A DNA stretch of 64,000 nt from Polyangiaceae bacterium (GCA_020633235.1 JACKEA010000007.1:550604-614603); one strand, 5' to 3'; shown: positions 51,469 to 60,235, counted from the first letter of the stretch. The notes: generated by a model from the letters alone, not told the origin. Numbers and translations are program-made.

Positions 51469-52421
51469 AGCCGCGCTCCGAGCGCAGCACCCACGTAGCC
51501 GGCCAGGCTCGGGATCTGGTGCGCGGTTTCGTCCGGCGCGAAGTAGAAGCGATCTCTCGCGAGGGGCGCCACCGCGCCGCCTTCGACCGTGACCGCGAGC
51601 ACGCCGAAGCCGACGACGCCCGCCCGCAGCTGGGCACCGGGGCCGTACCAGGTTGCGGAAGCAGAGCGGCGGTTTCGAGTGTCGTAGCCGCTGCCCGAGA
51701 GCTTGCCCGCGTCGAAGGTGGCACAGGGCTCCACGAACCACCCGCCGCTGGCGAGCTGTGCCGGGCACGCCGCGAGCCGCAGCGCCCACCACGACAGATC
51801 AGCGCTCCCAGTCGCCGTGTCCGCCGTGCCCTTCGACACCAAGCCCGATAGCCCGAGCCGTGCATGATCGCGCGTCACTTCCAGGCCGAGCCCCAGATAG
51901 GGCCGGAGCTCCGGCGCCACGCCGCTCGTCATGCCAAAGGTGACGCCGCCTCCGAAGTGAAATGCGGGTTCCGACTTCACGACGCGGGGCACCGGCGCCA
52001 TCGCCGGAGGCGGCAGCGTTGGTGCTGGTGTGGGAGCCGGGGGCGGCGGCAACGGACCGGTGGCTGCATCGGGGTCGAGGGCCAACGCCAGCATCAGCGC
52101 CAGCGCGCTCACCACTTCGTCGCAGTCTGCGCCCTCCACCTCGCGCTCGGTGGTCGCGCCGGCTTCGCTCCAAGCCATGGTGCCGTGCGCCGATCCGTTT
52201 TCGCCCTTCACTTCCACGCTGACGTCCAGTGCTCCGTGCTCCTTCACACGCCGAGCGAGCCCCGTGCGGGCCTGCACTTGCCGCAGGAGCTCGCCCTCGC
52301 CCGGGCACAGGCCCCGGGCGTGATACGAGAGTGTGAAGCTGTTCGCGTACGCCACCGACTCGTGCGTGACAAAAGCTGCCACGACGCAGAAAAGTCCGAT
52401 GAGCCGGCGAGCGCCGGTCAA
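51465..52421 (-). CDS. Exported outer-membrane beta-barrel-like hypothetical protein
   Basis: 318 residues from a TTG at 52421; no ATG suits the signal peptide (LIGLFCVVAAFVTHESVAYA). The N-terminal ~110 residues (SFTLSYHARGLCPGEGELLR, DCDEVVSALALMLALALD) precede a Pro-rich linker. The C-terminal ~180 residues are alternating beta strands with aromatic ends (FHFGGGVTFGMTSGVA, LRPYLGLGLEVTRDHARLGL) closing with LAGYVGAALGARL. That is the pattern of a small outer-membrane barrel. It is the first gene of the operon with the ECF sigma factor, so it could report envelope state. Confidence 0.65.
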   Translation of the reverse strand: MTGARRLIGLFCVVAAFVTHESVAYANSFTLSYHARGLCPGEGELLRQVQARTGLARRVKEHGALDVSVEVKGENGSAHGTMAWSEAGATTEREVEGADCDEVVSALALMLALALDPDAATGPLPPPPAPTPAPTLPPPAMAPVPRVVKSEPAFHFGGGVTFGMTSGVAPELRPYLGLGLEVTRDHARLGLSGLVSKGTADTATGSADLSWWALRLAACPAQLASGGWFVEPCATFDAGKLSGSGYDTRNRRSASATWYGPGAQLRAGVVGFGVLAVTVEGGAVAPLARDRFYFAPDETAHQIPSLAGYVGAALGARL

Positions 52422-52465
52422 GCATTCACCCGCATGCGTGGGTTCGACAGTATGCGCTCACCGCT

Positions 52466-53101
52466 CTAGATGCACTGAGTTCCGTCGAAGCACTTGCCCG
52501 CCGGGCACTTGCACACCGATACATTGTGGCTGTTCTGCGGAGAGCACGAGCACGCGCCAATGCTGCAGGTGTCCGGGAAGTCGCTGGTGGCATTGCAGCA
52601 CAGGTTCTGCTCCACGGTGCCACCGGAGCTCACGCAGCTCGAGGGCGCACCGCCCGCTCCGCCACTGCCGGCTGCACCGGCCGCGCCACCGCCGCCGCCA
52701 GCACCGCCCAGTCCATTCGGAACGCAGTCACTTCCGTCCCAACAGGAGTCCGTGGGGCAGTTGCACACCTTCACGTCGTGGCTCGAGCTCGGCGCACAGC
52801 CGCACGCGCCCACGAGGCACGTGTTCGGAAAGTCCCCCGTCGCCTGACAGCAGAGAGACGTGGCCACCACGCCGCCTGCAGTCGTGCACGCCGACTCCGC
52901 GCCGGCACTTCCCGCCACTCCGCCGCTGCCGCCCGCTGCGCCGGCCTGTCCGCCGGAGCCTCCCGTCGCGCCGCCGCTGCCGCCCGTCGCGCCACCGGAT
53001 CCCGCCTGCCCGCCGCTGCCGCCGAGCTCGTGGTCGTCACTGGAGCAGCCCACCAAGACGCCGAGGGACAGCGCCATCCAAGCCATGGTTTGAAGTCGCA
53101 T
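52466..53101 (-). CDS. Lipoprotein with GGSGG linker and two Cys-rich modules
   Basis: 211 residues from ATG 53101, with AGGAGAAG upstream. The lipobox LVGCSS leads into a GGSGGATGG-type linker. Two homologous Cys modules of ~45 residues follow, each reading NLCCNATSDFPDTCSIGACS / SLCCQATGDFPNTCLVGACG and then CNCPTDSCWDGSDC / CKCPAGKCFDGTQC. A second Gly linker joins them. The modules have eight or more Cys each and probably form disulfides. Function unknown. The gene follows the dispersed-repeat pair R15/R16. Confidence 0.75.
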   Translation of the reverse strand: MRLQTMAWMALSLGVLVGCSSDDHELGGSGGQAGSGGATGGSGGATGGSGGQAGAAGGSGGVAGSAGAESACTTAGGVVATSLCCQATGDFPNTCLVGACGCAPSSSHDVKVCNCPTDSCWDGSDCVPNGLGGAGGGGGAAGAAGSGGAGGAPSSCVSSGGTVEQNLCCNATSDFPDTCSIGACSCSPQNSHNVSVCKCPAGKCFDGTQCI

Positions 53102-53186
53102 GTTTCTTCTCCTGCCAAGCAATCACTCGGGCAATGTCCGGCGGGCGGCCCCAGGATTTGGCAGCGACGAAAAAAAGTGGAGGGGC

Positions 53187-53207
53187 GTTTCCGCGCCGCC
53201 CCGACAA
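53187..53207 (+). repeat. Dispersed intergenic repeat copy R15
   Basis: Forward copy, GTTTCCGCGCCGCCCCGACA then A. It faces R16 as an inverted pair with a 24-nt spacer. The stem is extended by GGGGC/GCCCC, so a long imperfect hairpin can form between the sigma-54 activator and the Cys-rich lipoprotein gene. Confidence 0.72.
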
Positions 53208-53231
53208 GAGGAAGACGAAGGTTTAGGGTTT

Positions 53232-53254
53232 TTGTTGGTCCGGCGCGAGCCCCG
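53232..53254 (-). repeat. Dispersed intergenic repeat copy R16
   Basis: Inverted copy, TTGTTGGTCCGGCGCGAGCC then CCG. It begins immediately after the stop codon of the sigma-54 activator gene and pairs with R15. Confidence 0.72.
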
Positions 53255-54637
53255 TCACTCGTCGCCCACACCGTAGCGGCCGAGGAGCTTCCCGAAGTAG
53301 CTGCGATCCATCCCCATGCGGCGCGCCGCTTCGGAGCGATTGCCGCCACACTCCTCCAACAGGCGCTCGAAGAAGACGCGACCGAAAGTGTCCGTTATGA
53401 GTTGCTTCTGCTCTTGAAACGATCGTGAAGGATCGGAGATGCGACGGAAGAAGCTCTCCAGCTCGTCGCTGCTCTGCTTGACCTGTGGGTCGAGGGTGCC
53501 CAGGGCGCGATAGGCGTGCACGGCGTTGCGCAGCTCGCGGCCGTTGCCCCGCCACTCGCGCCGGCCGAGCTCGGCGAGGATGTCTTCTGGCAGCTCCGGG
53601 AGTCCGGTGTGGCGCGCAAAGTGATTCGCCAACAGCGGGATGTCCTCCGGGCGCTCCCGCAACGGCGGCACGTTCAACGTGACCACGGCCAGGCGGAAGT
53701 AGAGATCCTCGCGGAACTCACCGGACTGCGTCATGCTCCGCAGATCGCGATGGGTTGCCGCGATCACCCGGACCCGGACTTGTCGCACCTGCTGCTCGCC
53801 AACGCGCTGCACGTCGCCGGTCTCCAGGGCGCGCAGCAAGAGCGGCTGCACGTCCAGCGGCAGCTCACCGATCTCGTCCAGGAACAGCGTGCCGCCATCT
53901 GCCAGCTCGAGAGCGCCGACGCGCGTTTCCACCGCTCCCGTGAAGGCGCCCTTGCGATGTCCGAACAGCTCGCTGCGGGCCAGATCACCCCGCAGGGACG
54001 CGCAGTTCACCAGCACGAAGGGTCCGTCACACAGCGCCGAGCCCTGGTGCAGCGCCTTCGCGATCAGCTCCTTGCCCACGCCGGACTCGCCGTGCACCAA
54101 CACGTTTACCAAGGAGCCCTCGAGACGCGAGAGCTTGCTGAACACGTCCAGCATCGATTTCGAGCGGCCGAGCAGGCCGCGGTAGGCGAGACGCTCCCGC
54201 GCGGAAGGCGTCTCCAGCTGAGTCAGATCAGGGTCGATGCTGATGATGGAGTCGCCGACCTGGATGCGGCTTCCCGGTGGCAGCACCACGCGGTGGATGC
54301 GGGTGCCCTGGTAGAAGGTGCCGTTGGTGCTGTCGAGGTCCGTGACCTCAACGCCTTCCGCCACGAGCTCGATGCGAGCGTGGGAACGCGAGACGCGAGG
54401 ATCATCGATGATGACGTCGGCGCTGGCGCCGGCGCCCAGCAGCACGCCACCGGATTCCAACAAGCGCTGCGCCGGCTCCGCGGTCCCGCCCCGCACCGTG
54501 AGCACGATGGGCAAGGGGCCGGCTTGGGGCCGACTCGTCAGCAGGGTCTCGTCGTCGCGGGCGGGCCTCACTTCGAGGGGAAAACTGGCACAACCCTCGG
54601 AGCCCGCCAAACCCCATTGCGACAATTCGGCCTTCAC
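53255..54637 (-). CDS. FHA-domain sigma-54-dependent transcriptional activator
   Basis: 460 residues from GTG 54637, a few nt after the DUF1552 stop codon. The FHA domain spans residues ~60-130: VSRSHARIE with Arg82, Ser84 and His86, and STNGTF with Asn105, the phosphothreonine-binding loops. The AAA+ domain has Walker A GESGVGKE (183-190), the sigma-54 contact loop GAFTGA (230-235) and Walker B LFLDE (251-255). A Fis-type HTH closes the protein (GGNRSEAARRMGMDRSYFGK). It should respond to a Ser/Thr-kinase phosphorylation signal and activate sigma-54 promoters. It is third in an operon with DUF1592 and DUF1552 genes. Confidence 0.92.
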   Translation of the reverse strand: MKAELSQWGLAGSEGCASFPLEVRPARDDETLLTSRPQAGPLPIVLTVRGGTAEPAQRLLESGGVLLGAGASADVIIDDPRVSRSHARIELVAEGVEVTDLDSTNGTFYQGTRIHRVVLPPGSRIQVGDSIISIDPDLTQLETPSARERLAYRGLLGRSKSMLDVFSKLSRLEGSLVNVLVHGESGVGKELIAKALHQGSALCDGPFVLVNCASLRGDLARSELFGHRKGAFTGAVETRVGALELADGGTLFLDEIGELPLDVQPLLLRALETGDVQRVGEQQVRQVRVRVIAATHRDLRSMTQSGEFREDLYFRLAVVTLNVPPLRERPEDIPLLANHFARHTGLPELPEDILAELGRREWRGNGRELRNAVHAYRALGTLDPQVKQSSDELESFFRRISDPSRSFQEQKQLITDTFGRVFFERLLEECGGNRSEAARRMGMDRSYFGKLLGRYGVGDE

Positions 54638-54642
54638 GCGGA

Positions 54643-55986
54643 CTAAAGCAGGCCGGGGACGCCTCCGGAGCAGTATTCGCTGCGCCCGAAGGTCTTGTCG
54701 TCGTAGCCCAATATGTTGAGGATGCTGACGAGCAGATCGTTGTTGCTGGTGCCGGGCACGTCCAGGTGGCGTCCGGTCTTCAGCGCGCCGCCGGCCCCGC
54801 CCGCCAAGATCACCGGCAAGTCCCAGGTGTAGTGATAGGCGGCGTCCCCGTGGTCGCTCAAGCTGAGCACCAAGGTGTTGTCGAGCAGCGTTCCGTTGCC
54901 CTCGGGGATGGAGTCGAGAGCGTTCAAGAGGTACGCGAGCTGTTCCATGTGCCAGCGCAAGATGGCGCGCTTGACTTGCCGATCCGAGAGCGGCTGATTC
55001 TCCACCGGGTCGTGGATGTAGTCGTGCCAGTTGCCATAGGTAGTGCCTGCGTAGGGAATGCTGACGCCGGTCCACGGGAACTGGTAGTTGCTCGTGGTGT
55101 TGAAGGCGATGGTCGCGACGCGAGTGAGGTCACACGCCAGCGCCATGGTCACGAGATCCGAAAACAGCTTGCCGGTGGTGTCGTGATTGCCCAGGTCCAC
55201 GCTGCCTGGCAGAGTCGGCTTCTGGCAACCGGCGCCCCCGGAGCCGTTGGTCTTCAGCCGGTCTTCGATGTCTTTCAGGTAGCCGGAATGGGCATCCAGG
55301 CGCTGGCGATCGGAGCTGCCCAAGCGCTCGCGGAAGGTCTGGAAATTCTCCTGCGCTGCGCCGAGCACGGCCAGGTCGCGCTGGAGCTTGTTCTGGGCGT
55401 TGGGATCCGTTGGAGACGACAAGCCCGAGAACAGCGTGTCGTACAGAGCTTTGGGATCCGCCTCTCTGGAGGTGACTGGTTGGTCCGCCGCGGAAAAGGA
55501 AATGATCGTGTCGGTCGTGACTTGCGTCTCACCGATCTGTACGTCGACGCTGCGCTTCGGCGTGACCGGCCCGAGGCGCTCCGCGTACACCTGCTCCACG
55601 CTGGGCCCGTTGGACCAGCCTTCCATCGCGCCGCCCACCACGCCCTCACCGGTGAGGAGTCCCACCTTGCTTCGACCGTGCCCCGACAGATTGGTGGGGA
55701 GCTCCGCGGTGGGCGTGGCCAAGCCGCTCAGCACCACGAGCTTGTCCTTGAAAGGCTCGAGGGGACCGAGCAGGGCCTCGCTCGCGGGCACGGCGCCGGT
55801 CAGATTGAACCCCGCGCCGGGTTTCCATTCGTCTACCAACGTGCCCGCTTCGTGAAAGAACACGATCAGACGAATCGGCGACGTGCTCGGTGCGGCACCG
55901 GCGATGCGTTGCATGTAGGGCAAGAAGGGCAAGCTCAGGGACGCGGCGCCGAGCCCGGCCAGGAATTTGCGTCGCTGGATCTTCAC
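54643..55986 (-). CDS. DUF1552 family exported protein (Tat substrate)
   Basis: 447 residues from GTG 55986 (GTGA overlap with the DUF1592 gene). A twin-arginine signal, QRRKFLAGLGAASLSLPFL, occupies the N-terminus. The body has GVVGGAMEGWSNGPSVEQVY, SVDVQIGETQ and DRQRLDAHSGYLKDIEDRLK, then RVATIAFNTTSNYQFPWTGV, NTLVLSLSDHGDAAYHYTWD and LPVILAGGAGGALKTGRHLD, the DUF1552 pattern related to DUF1501/sulfatase-like folds. DUF1552 and DUF1592 genes are typically paired in Planctomycetes and myxobacteria. Their joint role is unknown; breakdown of complex substrates has been proposed. Confidence 0.88.
   Translation of the reverse strand: MKIQRRKFLAGLGAASLSLPFLPYMQRIAGAAPSTSPIRLIVFFHEAGTLVDEWKPGAGFNLTGAVPASEALLGPLEPFKDKLVVLSGLATPTAELPTNLSGHGRSKVGLLTGEGVVGGAMEGWSNGPSVEQVYAERLGPVTPKRSVDVQIGETQVTTDTIISFSAADQPVTSREADPKALYDTLFSGLSSPTDPNAQNKLQRDLAVLGAAQENFQTFRERLGSSDRQRLDAHSGYLKDIEDRLKTNGSGGAGCQKPTLPGSVDLGNHDTTGKLFSDLVTMALACDLTRVATIAFNTTSNYQFPWTGVSIPYAGTTYGNWHDYIHDPVENQPLSDRQVKRAILRWHMEQLAYLLNALDSIPEGNGTLLDNTLVLSLSDHGDAAYHYTWDLPVILAGGAGGALKTGRHLDVPGTSNNDLLVSILNILGYDDKTFGRSEYCSGGVPGLL
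55479..55495 (-). repeat. In-gene match to the repeat core
   Basis: GTTGGTCCGCCGCGGAA inside the DUF1552 gene (codons for SAADQP) matches the core of the dispersed element. It lacks the outer CTCG half. It may be chance, or an element domesticated within coding sequence. Confidence 0.35.
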
Positions 55987-57641
55987 GGGGCAGCCTCCAT
56001 GTCTGCAGGCGGGCGATAGAGGAACGACTGGGTCTGGGTCAGCTCCACGATCAGCGCCCGCAGGTCCGTGCCGCTGCCCACGAACTCGTCGCCCAAGATT
56101 CGAACCTGACAGTCGTCGCCGGATTCGAGTGGACGGCCCGCGGCAAACCGATACCACTGGGCTGCGAAGCAGCTCTTCACTTGCGGGCTCTGGGCCAAGT
56201 GCGCCGAGAGCTCGAGGGCACCGTCGAAGGTTCCGTCCGCGCTCTTGCTCTTCAGGATCTCGCCGGTGGCGTCCACGGGCTGCTGACCATCGGCGGTTCG
56301 CCAGGTGCCCAGGGCGTCGTAGTGCTCGAAGCCGAAGCCAATCGGATCCATGGCATCGTGACAGCTGGCGCAAGTGGGATCCGAACGGTGCAGAGCCAGC
56401 TGTTCCTTCAAGGTCTTGGTCGGATCCTTCGCGGGCAGTGTGGTGTCCACGTTTGCGGGCGGCGGTTTCATCGGTTGGCACAAGAGCCCTTCCCGCACGA
56501 AGCGCCCGCGCTTGGTTGGGGAGGTCCTGCCGGGGTGCGCGTGGGCCGAGAGGAAGGCCGCGGTGGTGAGCAGGCCGGCGCGCTGATCCGCGGGCAGCTC
56601 CACCGTGCTCCAGTCCGACGGGGCCTGAACGCCGTACATGGCGGCGAGAGACGCGTCTACGGGGCGATGATGCTCGAGCAGCAGGGCATCGAGAGTGGCC
56701 GAGGGGCCCCAGGTGATCTGATCGGCGAAGCGCGTGACCTCTTCCTTCATGGACGCCACCAGCGCGGGGCCGAACTGGGGAAACTCCGTGGCGTCTTTCA
56801 CGGCGTCGTCCAGCCGCGGCAGCTGCAGCCATTCCCGGTAGAAGCGACCCACCGTGGCGTGGGCGCGCGGGTCCTCCAACATGCGCTCGGCTTCGGCCCG
56901 GACCTGCGCTTTGGTGCGGAGCTGCCCTGCAGCGGCGTGCTGGAACAGGGTCGCGTCCGGCATCGAGTCCCACAGCAGGTACGAGAGCTTCGATGCGATC
57001 TGGTAGTCGTCGAAGCGCACGCGCGCGCCGTCTTGCAGCGCGGGGTCCGCGCGCTCGTCGAGGTACAAGAACTGCGGGCTCATGAGCTCGGCGCGCACCA
57101 GCTCCGCGAGCGCCGACGAGAAATCGATCGACAGCGGACGCACGGTGTCGAACAGCTTCTTCAGCGTCTGGGCTTCGGCGGCGTCGAGGGGGCGGCGCTG
57201 GATCCGCGGCGCCTGCTCGGACAGGAACACGTCCAGGCATGCCGCCTCGCTCTTGGCTGCCGGGTCGCAGCCGAGCCAAGCGGGCATCACGGTCGCCAGA
57301 GCCGTGGAGACGTCTTCAGCGGCGTCGGCGATGGCTTCGGCGCCCACTTGGTCGACGATGTTGCGTGTCAGATCGTTGCTGAAGGTGTCGACGACGTGCG
57401 CCTGTGGGAACTTCGCGCTGGGCGTAACCGCACCCTGGAACAGCTCCTGGATCGTGTTCTCGTACTGCTGGCGCGTGATGCGCCGGAGCGGGCTTGGCCC
57501 TGGCGTGTTTGCGTTGCACGCTTGGGTCGAGGAGGGCGGTCCGTCGACAGAACCGCCTCCAGGTTGGGAGATTTCACCAGCGCACCCTGCGACGGCCGCC
57601 ATCGCGAGGGCGCTGGCCAAGTGCCAGCCAGGACGAGTCAC
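55983..57641 (-). CDS. DUF1592/DUF1588/DUF1585 protein with c-type heme-like motif
   Basis: 552 residues from GTG 57641. A lipobox AAVAGCAG ends the signal peptide. Next is LRRITRQQYENTIQELFQGA, the DUF1587-type start, and QRRPLDAAEAQTLKKLFDTV (DUF1595). DYQIASKLSYLLWDSMPDAT and TVGRFYREWLQLPRLDDAVK mark DUF1592. RFVREGLLCQPMKPPP and TCASCHDAMDPIGFGFEHYD mark DUF1588, where CASCH is a c-heme-binding motif. CFAAQWYRFAAGRPLESGDD is DUF1585. It is first in an operon with DUF1552 and a sigma-54 activator. Exported; probably a redox or carbohydrate-related role, not established. Confidence 0.9.
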   Translation of the reverse strand: MTRPGWHLASALAMAAVAGCAGEISQPGGGSVDGPPSSTQACNANTPGPSPLRRITRQQYENTIQELFQGAVTPSAKFPQAHVVDTFSNDLTRNIVDQVGAEAIADAAEDVSTALATVMPAWLGCDPAAKSEAACLDVFLSEQAPRIQRRPLDAAEAQTLKKLFDTVRPLSIDFSSALAELVRAELMSPQFLYLDERADPALQDGARVRFDDYQIASKLSYLLWDSMPDATLFQHAAAGQLRTKAQVRAEAERMLEDPRAHATVGRFYREWLQLPRLDDAVKDATEFPQFGPALVASMKEEVTRFADQITWGPSATLDALLLEHHRPVDASLAAMYGVQAPSDWSTVELPADQRAGLLTTAAFLSAHAHPGRTSPTKRGRFVREGLLCQPMKPPPANVDTTLPAKDPTKTLKEQLALHRSDPTCASCHDAMDPIGFGFEHYDALGTWRTADGQQPVDATGEILKSKSADGTFDGALELSAHLAQSPQVKSCFAAQWYRFAAGRPLESGDDCQVRILGDEFVGSGTDLRALIVELTQTQSFLYRPPADMEAAP

Positions 57642-57679
57642 CTCGGTGGGAACAGCAAGGGGCGTTCCAGCCCAAAGTG

Positions 57680-57742
57680 GGCGAATTTTCGCCGTTTTCG
57701 TTGGGTCCGAATGGACCTATCGGACCCGATGAAGGGTCCATT
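57680..57742. promoter_or_regulatory. Nested palindromes in a divergent promoter
   Basis: Three perfect inverted repeats lie within 63 bp: GGCGAA-TT-TTCGCC (57680-57693), GGGTCCGA-n9-TCGGACCC (57703-57710 / 57720-57727) and AATGGACC-n17-GGTCCATT (57710-57717 / 57735-57742). The last two overlap, so they are mutually exclusive hairpins. The region separates the DUF1592 operon (minus) from the propeller lipoprotein (plus). It is a candidate operator cluster or RNA switch. Confidence 0.5.
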
Positions 57743-57774
57743 GTCTCCAGTGGGAGGAGGTGCGCAGGGACGGA

Positions 57775-58968
57775 ATGAGCGTCGCGCGATGGAATGCGTG
57801 CGCGGTACATGCCTTGCACATCGCCGCGGCCATGAAGGGTGCGCTGCTGGGGCTCGTGGTCGTCGCTTGTTCTTCTTCGCCCTCGCCGGATTCTCCCGCT
57901 GGTGCTCTCGACGCGGGCTTGGAGTCTTCCGTGAAGGCGGACAGCTCCGCTGGTGGCTCGCCCGCCGTAGACGCCGGTGACAGCGAGGCAAGCGCGCCGG
58001 AAGCGGGCGGCGTGGTGCTGACGGCGGCGCACTGCCCCGGGGGGAAGGCGGGCCCCGCCGTGGGTTCCGAGCTGTTCGTCGCCGCCAGCGGAACCGACGG
58101 GCGGATCGCTTCGACCCTCGACGGCGAGGTTTGGCAGGACGTCACCACTTCGTCGAAGGGACCTACGACGCCCGGGCACACCCGAAATCTCATTCGCGGC
58201 GTCGGCTACGGCGGCGGCATCTTCGTGGCCGTGGGTGGCTACGATAACGCGTACATCTCGACCACGTGTGATGGCGTGAACTTTCGTCAGGACGTGCTGG
58301 GCACCAACACGGACGCAGCGCCGTCACCTCCCTACGACAACTTCTTGGAGGAAGTGACCTTTGCCGATGGTGCGCTCATTGCGGTGGGCGGCGCGGGACT
58401 TCGCTTGCGCTCGACGGACTATTCGCTCACCTGGCAGAGCACCGGAAGCTACTACGACGGACATCTCCGCGGCGTCGTGACGGGAAATGGTCGCGTGGTG
58501 GCGGTGGGCCACGACTGGGGCGGGGGCAACGGGATCTGGACGACCAGCACCGACGCCGGCGCCAGCTGGGCGCCGATGCAGTCCGCGCCCGGCGAGCTGT
58601 ACGATATAGCCTACGGCAACGGCGTGTTCGTGGCCGTGGGGCCCGACCACTGCGTCACGTCGGCAGATGGCAGCGCATGGTCTCCCTGTGATGCCAGCGC
58701 GGGCAGCGCCTTTCGCGACGTTCGTTTCATCGCGGGCAAATGGTACCTGCAACGCTTGGACGGCAGCTACGTGAGCTCCGCGGACGCCACGGTGTGGTCC
58801 GGCTCTTCGCCCGGATTTCTACCGCTGGCCACGGCACGAGGTACGTCGCGCTTCGTGATGGTGAACGTGCAGACTCGCGGCTACTCCACGGACTTCGTCA
58901 ACTGGAAGGAGTTCCCCTATCCAGGATTGGAGAACCTCACGGTCGGCACCGTGACCTACACGCCGTGA
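57775..58968 (+). CDS. Lipoprotein with BNR/propeller-like repeats
   Basis: 397 residues from ATG 57775 (AGGGA 4 nt upstream); ATG 57832 is an alternative, starting the signal peptide at MKGALLGLVVVACSSS. The lipobox is VVVACS. After an Asp/Ser/Ala linker, the domain has repeated motifs of the type F-V-A-V-G-G and S-T-D-W: GGGIFVAVGGYDNAYISTTC, DGALIAVGGAGLRLRSTDYS, GNGRVVAVGHDWGGGNGIWT, GNGVFVAVGPDHCVTSADGS. This is a BNR/sialidase-like or photosystem-assembly-like propeller. No catalytic residues are seen. Probably surface-displayed; function unknown. Confidence 0.78.
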   Translation: MSVARWNACAVHALHIAAAMKGALLGLVVVACSSSPSPDSPAGALDAGLESSVKADSSAGGSPAVDAGDSEASAPEAGGVVLTAAHCPGGKAGPAVGSELFVAASGTDGRIASTLDGEVWQDVTTSSKGPTTPGHTRNLIRGVGYGGGIFVAVGGYDNAYISTTCDGVNFRQDVLGTNTDAAPSPPYDNFLEEVTFADGALIAVGGAGLRLRSTDYSLTWQSTGSYYDGHLRGVVTGNGRVVAVGHDWGGGNGIWTTSTDAGASWAPMQSAPGELYDIAYGNGVFVAVGPDHCVTSADGSAWSPCDASAGSAFRDVRFIAGKWYLQRLDGSYVSSADATVWSGSSPGFLPLATARGTSRFVMVNVQTRGYSTDFVNWKEFPYPGLENLTVGTVTYTP

Positions 58969-59128
58969 GGCGCCTGGTTTGTTTGCTCCAAAGGCGTGGA
59001 CTCGCTTCCCCCACCATCCTCGACGTCCCTTCCGATCTCGGGCGACTTTTCCGTGCAGCCGGATTGGCGTGGCCGTTGCTAGTTCTCCGCCCGGCTGTAA
59101 GCAGCAGCCCCCGATCAGGAGGACATGA

Positions 59129-60226
59129 ATGAGGACATACGCGATGATCTTCGTGGGAGCAGCCTTGGCTGCCGGATGTGGTGGGGCGGGCGATGGAGAG
59201 ACCGGTTCGGTTCAGCAAGGCTTCGAGCTCGGCACTTGGATTGCCGCGTCCTATCATGGCCTCGACGTTGGCGGTTCCCACGGCTGCGTCATCGACAATT
59301 GCGGGGGGATCCAATGCTTCGGTCGCAACGACTACGGGCAGGCAACGGTACCGAGCTACCTCCGCCACAATCGCTGGAAAGAAGTGAGCGCCGGCACGCT
59401 CCACACCTGTGGGCTCACGACGAAGGGCAGCATCCATTGCTGGGGCAACGACTACTTCGGTCAGGCGACTCCGCCAGTCGGCACCGGTTATCAACACATC
59501 GACGCGGGGCCGAGTCACACCTGCGCGATCGACAGCGGCGGCAACCCGCGGTGCTGGGGCAACATCACCACGCCACCGCCCGCATCCGTCGTCAACGCGA
59601 CGGGCATCGCCTCGGGCCACGGCTACGCCTGCGCCGAGTACGACGACCCCAGCCTCCGGACCAAGATCCTGGGTTGCTGGTCGGGAGGATCCGTGGCGCC
59701 TTCGCCGTCGCACTTCTTCAGTCTCCTCGGTTCCACCCCACCGCACGGCACGAGCGCCGGCCGCTATCACGCATGCACGCTGCGGGGTAGCCAACTCCTG
59801 TGCTGGGGCAGCAACACGTATGGAGAATCCGACGGCAAAGGCCTGCGCGGAGGCAATGACCCGTTCGCCGTTCTCGACGAGGAAGATCCCGCGGGGACCC
59901 GAATCTTTCCGGCGTACGCGCCCGGAATGTACGGGTGGACGGCGGTGGCGGCGGGCTACTACCACACCTGCGGGCTGAACAGCGGCTACGCAAATCACAT
60001 CAGCAGTCCGAGCAACGCATTCTGTTGGGGCAGTGACTCGTTTGGCGAGTCGAGCGGCATTCCGAGCCAGCAGTTCACCGAGCTTTCCGCGGGAGCGTAC
60101 GTGAGCTGCGGGATCACCAGCGCGAACGACGTGCTGTGCTGGGGCCGAACCGTGGACCTGCCGGCACAGCCCGCACTGCCGACGCAGTGTTTGAGCTACA
60201 CGCTGCCCTCAAAGCCCACGTTCTAG
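59129..60226 (+). CDS. RCC1-like repeat lipoprotein
   Basis: 365 residues from ATG 59129, which has AGGAGG 6 nt upstream (an ATG four bases earlier is out of frame). The lipobox is ALAAGCGG. The mature protein consists of RCC1/BLIP-II-type repeats with the pattern GxxHTCxLxxxGxxxCWGxNxxGQ. Examples are AGTLHTCGLTTKGSIHCWGN, GPSHTCAIDSGGNPRCWGN, AGRYHACTLRGSQLLCWGSN and AGYYHTCGLNSGY. This should form a seven-bladed propeller stabilised by Cys pairs. Such proteins are abundant in Polyangia. Ligand unknown. A 119-residue lipoprotein follows 9 nt later. Confidence 0.85.
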   Translation: MRTYAMIFVGAALAAGCGGAGDGETGSVQQGFELGTWIAASYHGLDVGGSHGCVIDNCGGIQCFGRNDYGQATVPSYLRHNRWKEVSAGTLHTCGLTTKGSIHCWGNDYFGQATPPVGTGYQHIDAGPSHTCAIDSGGNPRCWGNITTPPPASVVNATGIASGHGYACAEYDDPSLRTKILGCWSGGSVAPSPSHFFSLLGSTPPHGTSAGRYHACTLRGSQLLCWGSNTYGESDGKGLRGGNDPFAVLDEEDPAGTRIFPAYAPGMYGWTAVAAGYYHTCGLNSGYANHISSPSNAFCWGSDSFGESSGIPSQQFTELSAGAYVSCGITSANDVLCWGRTVDLPAQPALPTQCLSYTLPSKPTF

Positions 60227-60235
60227 CCGCATCCG

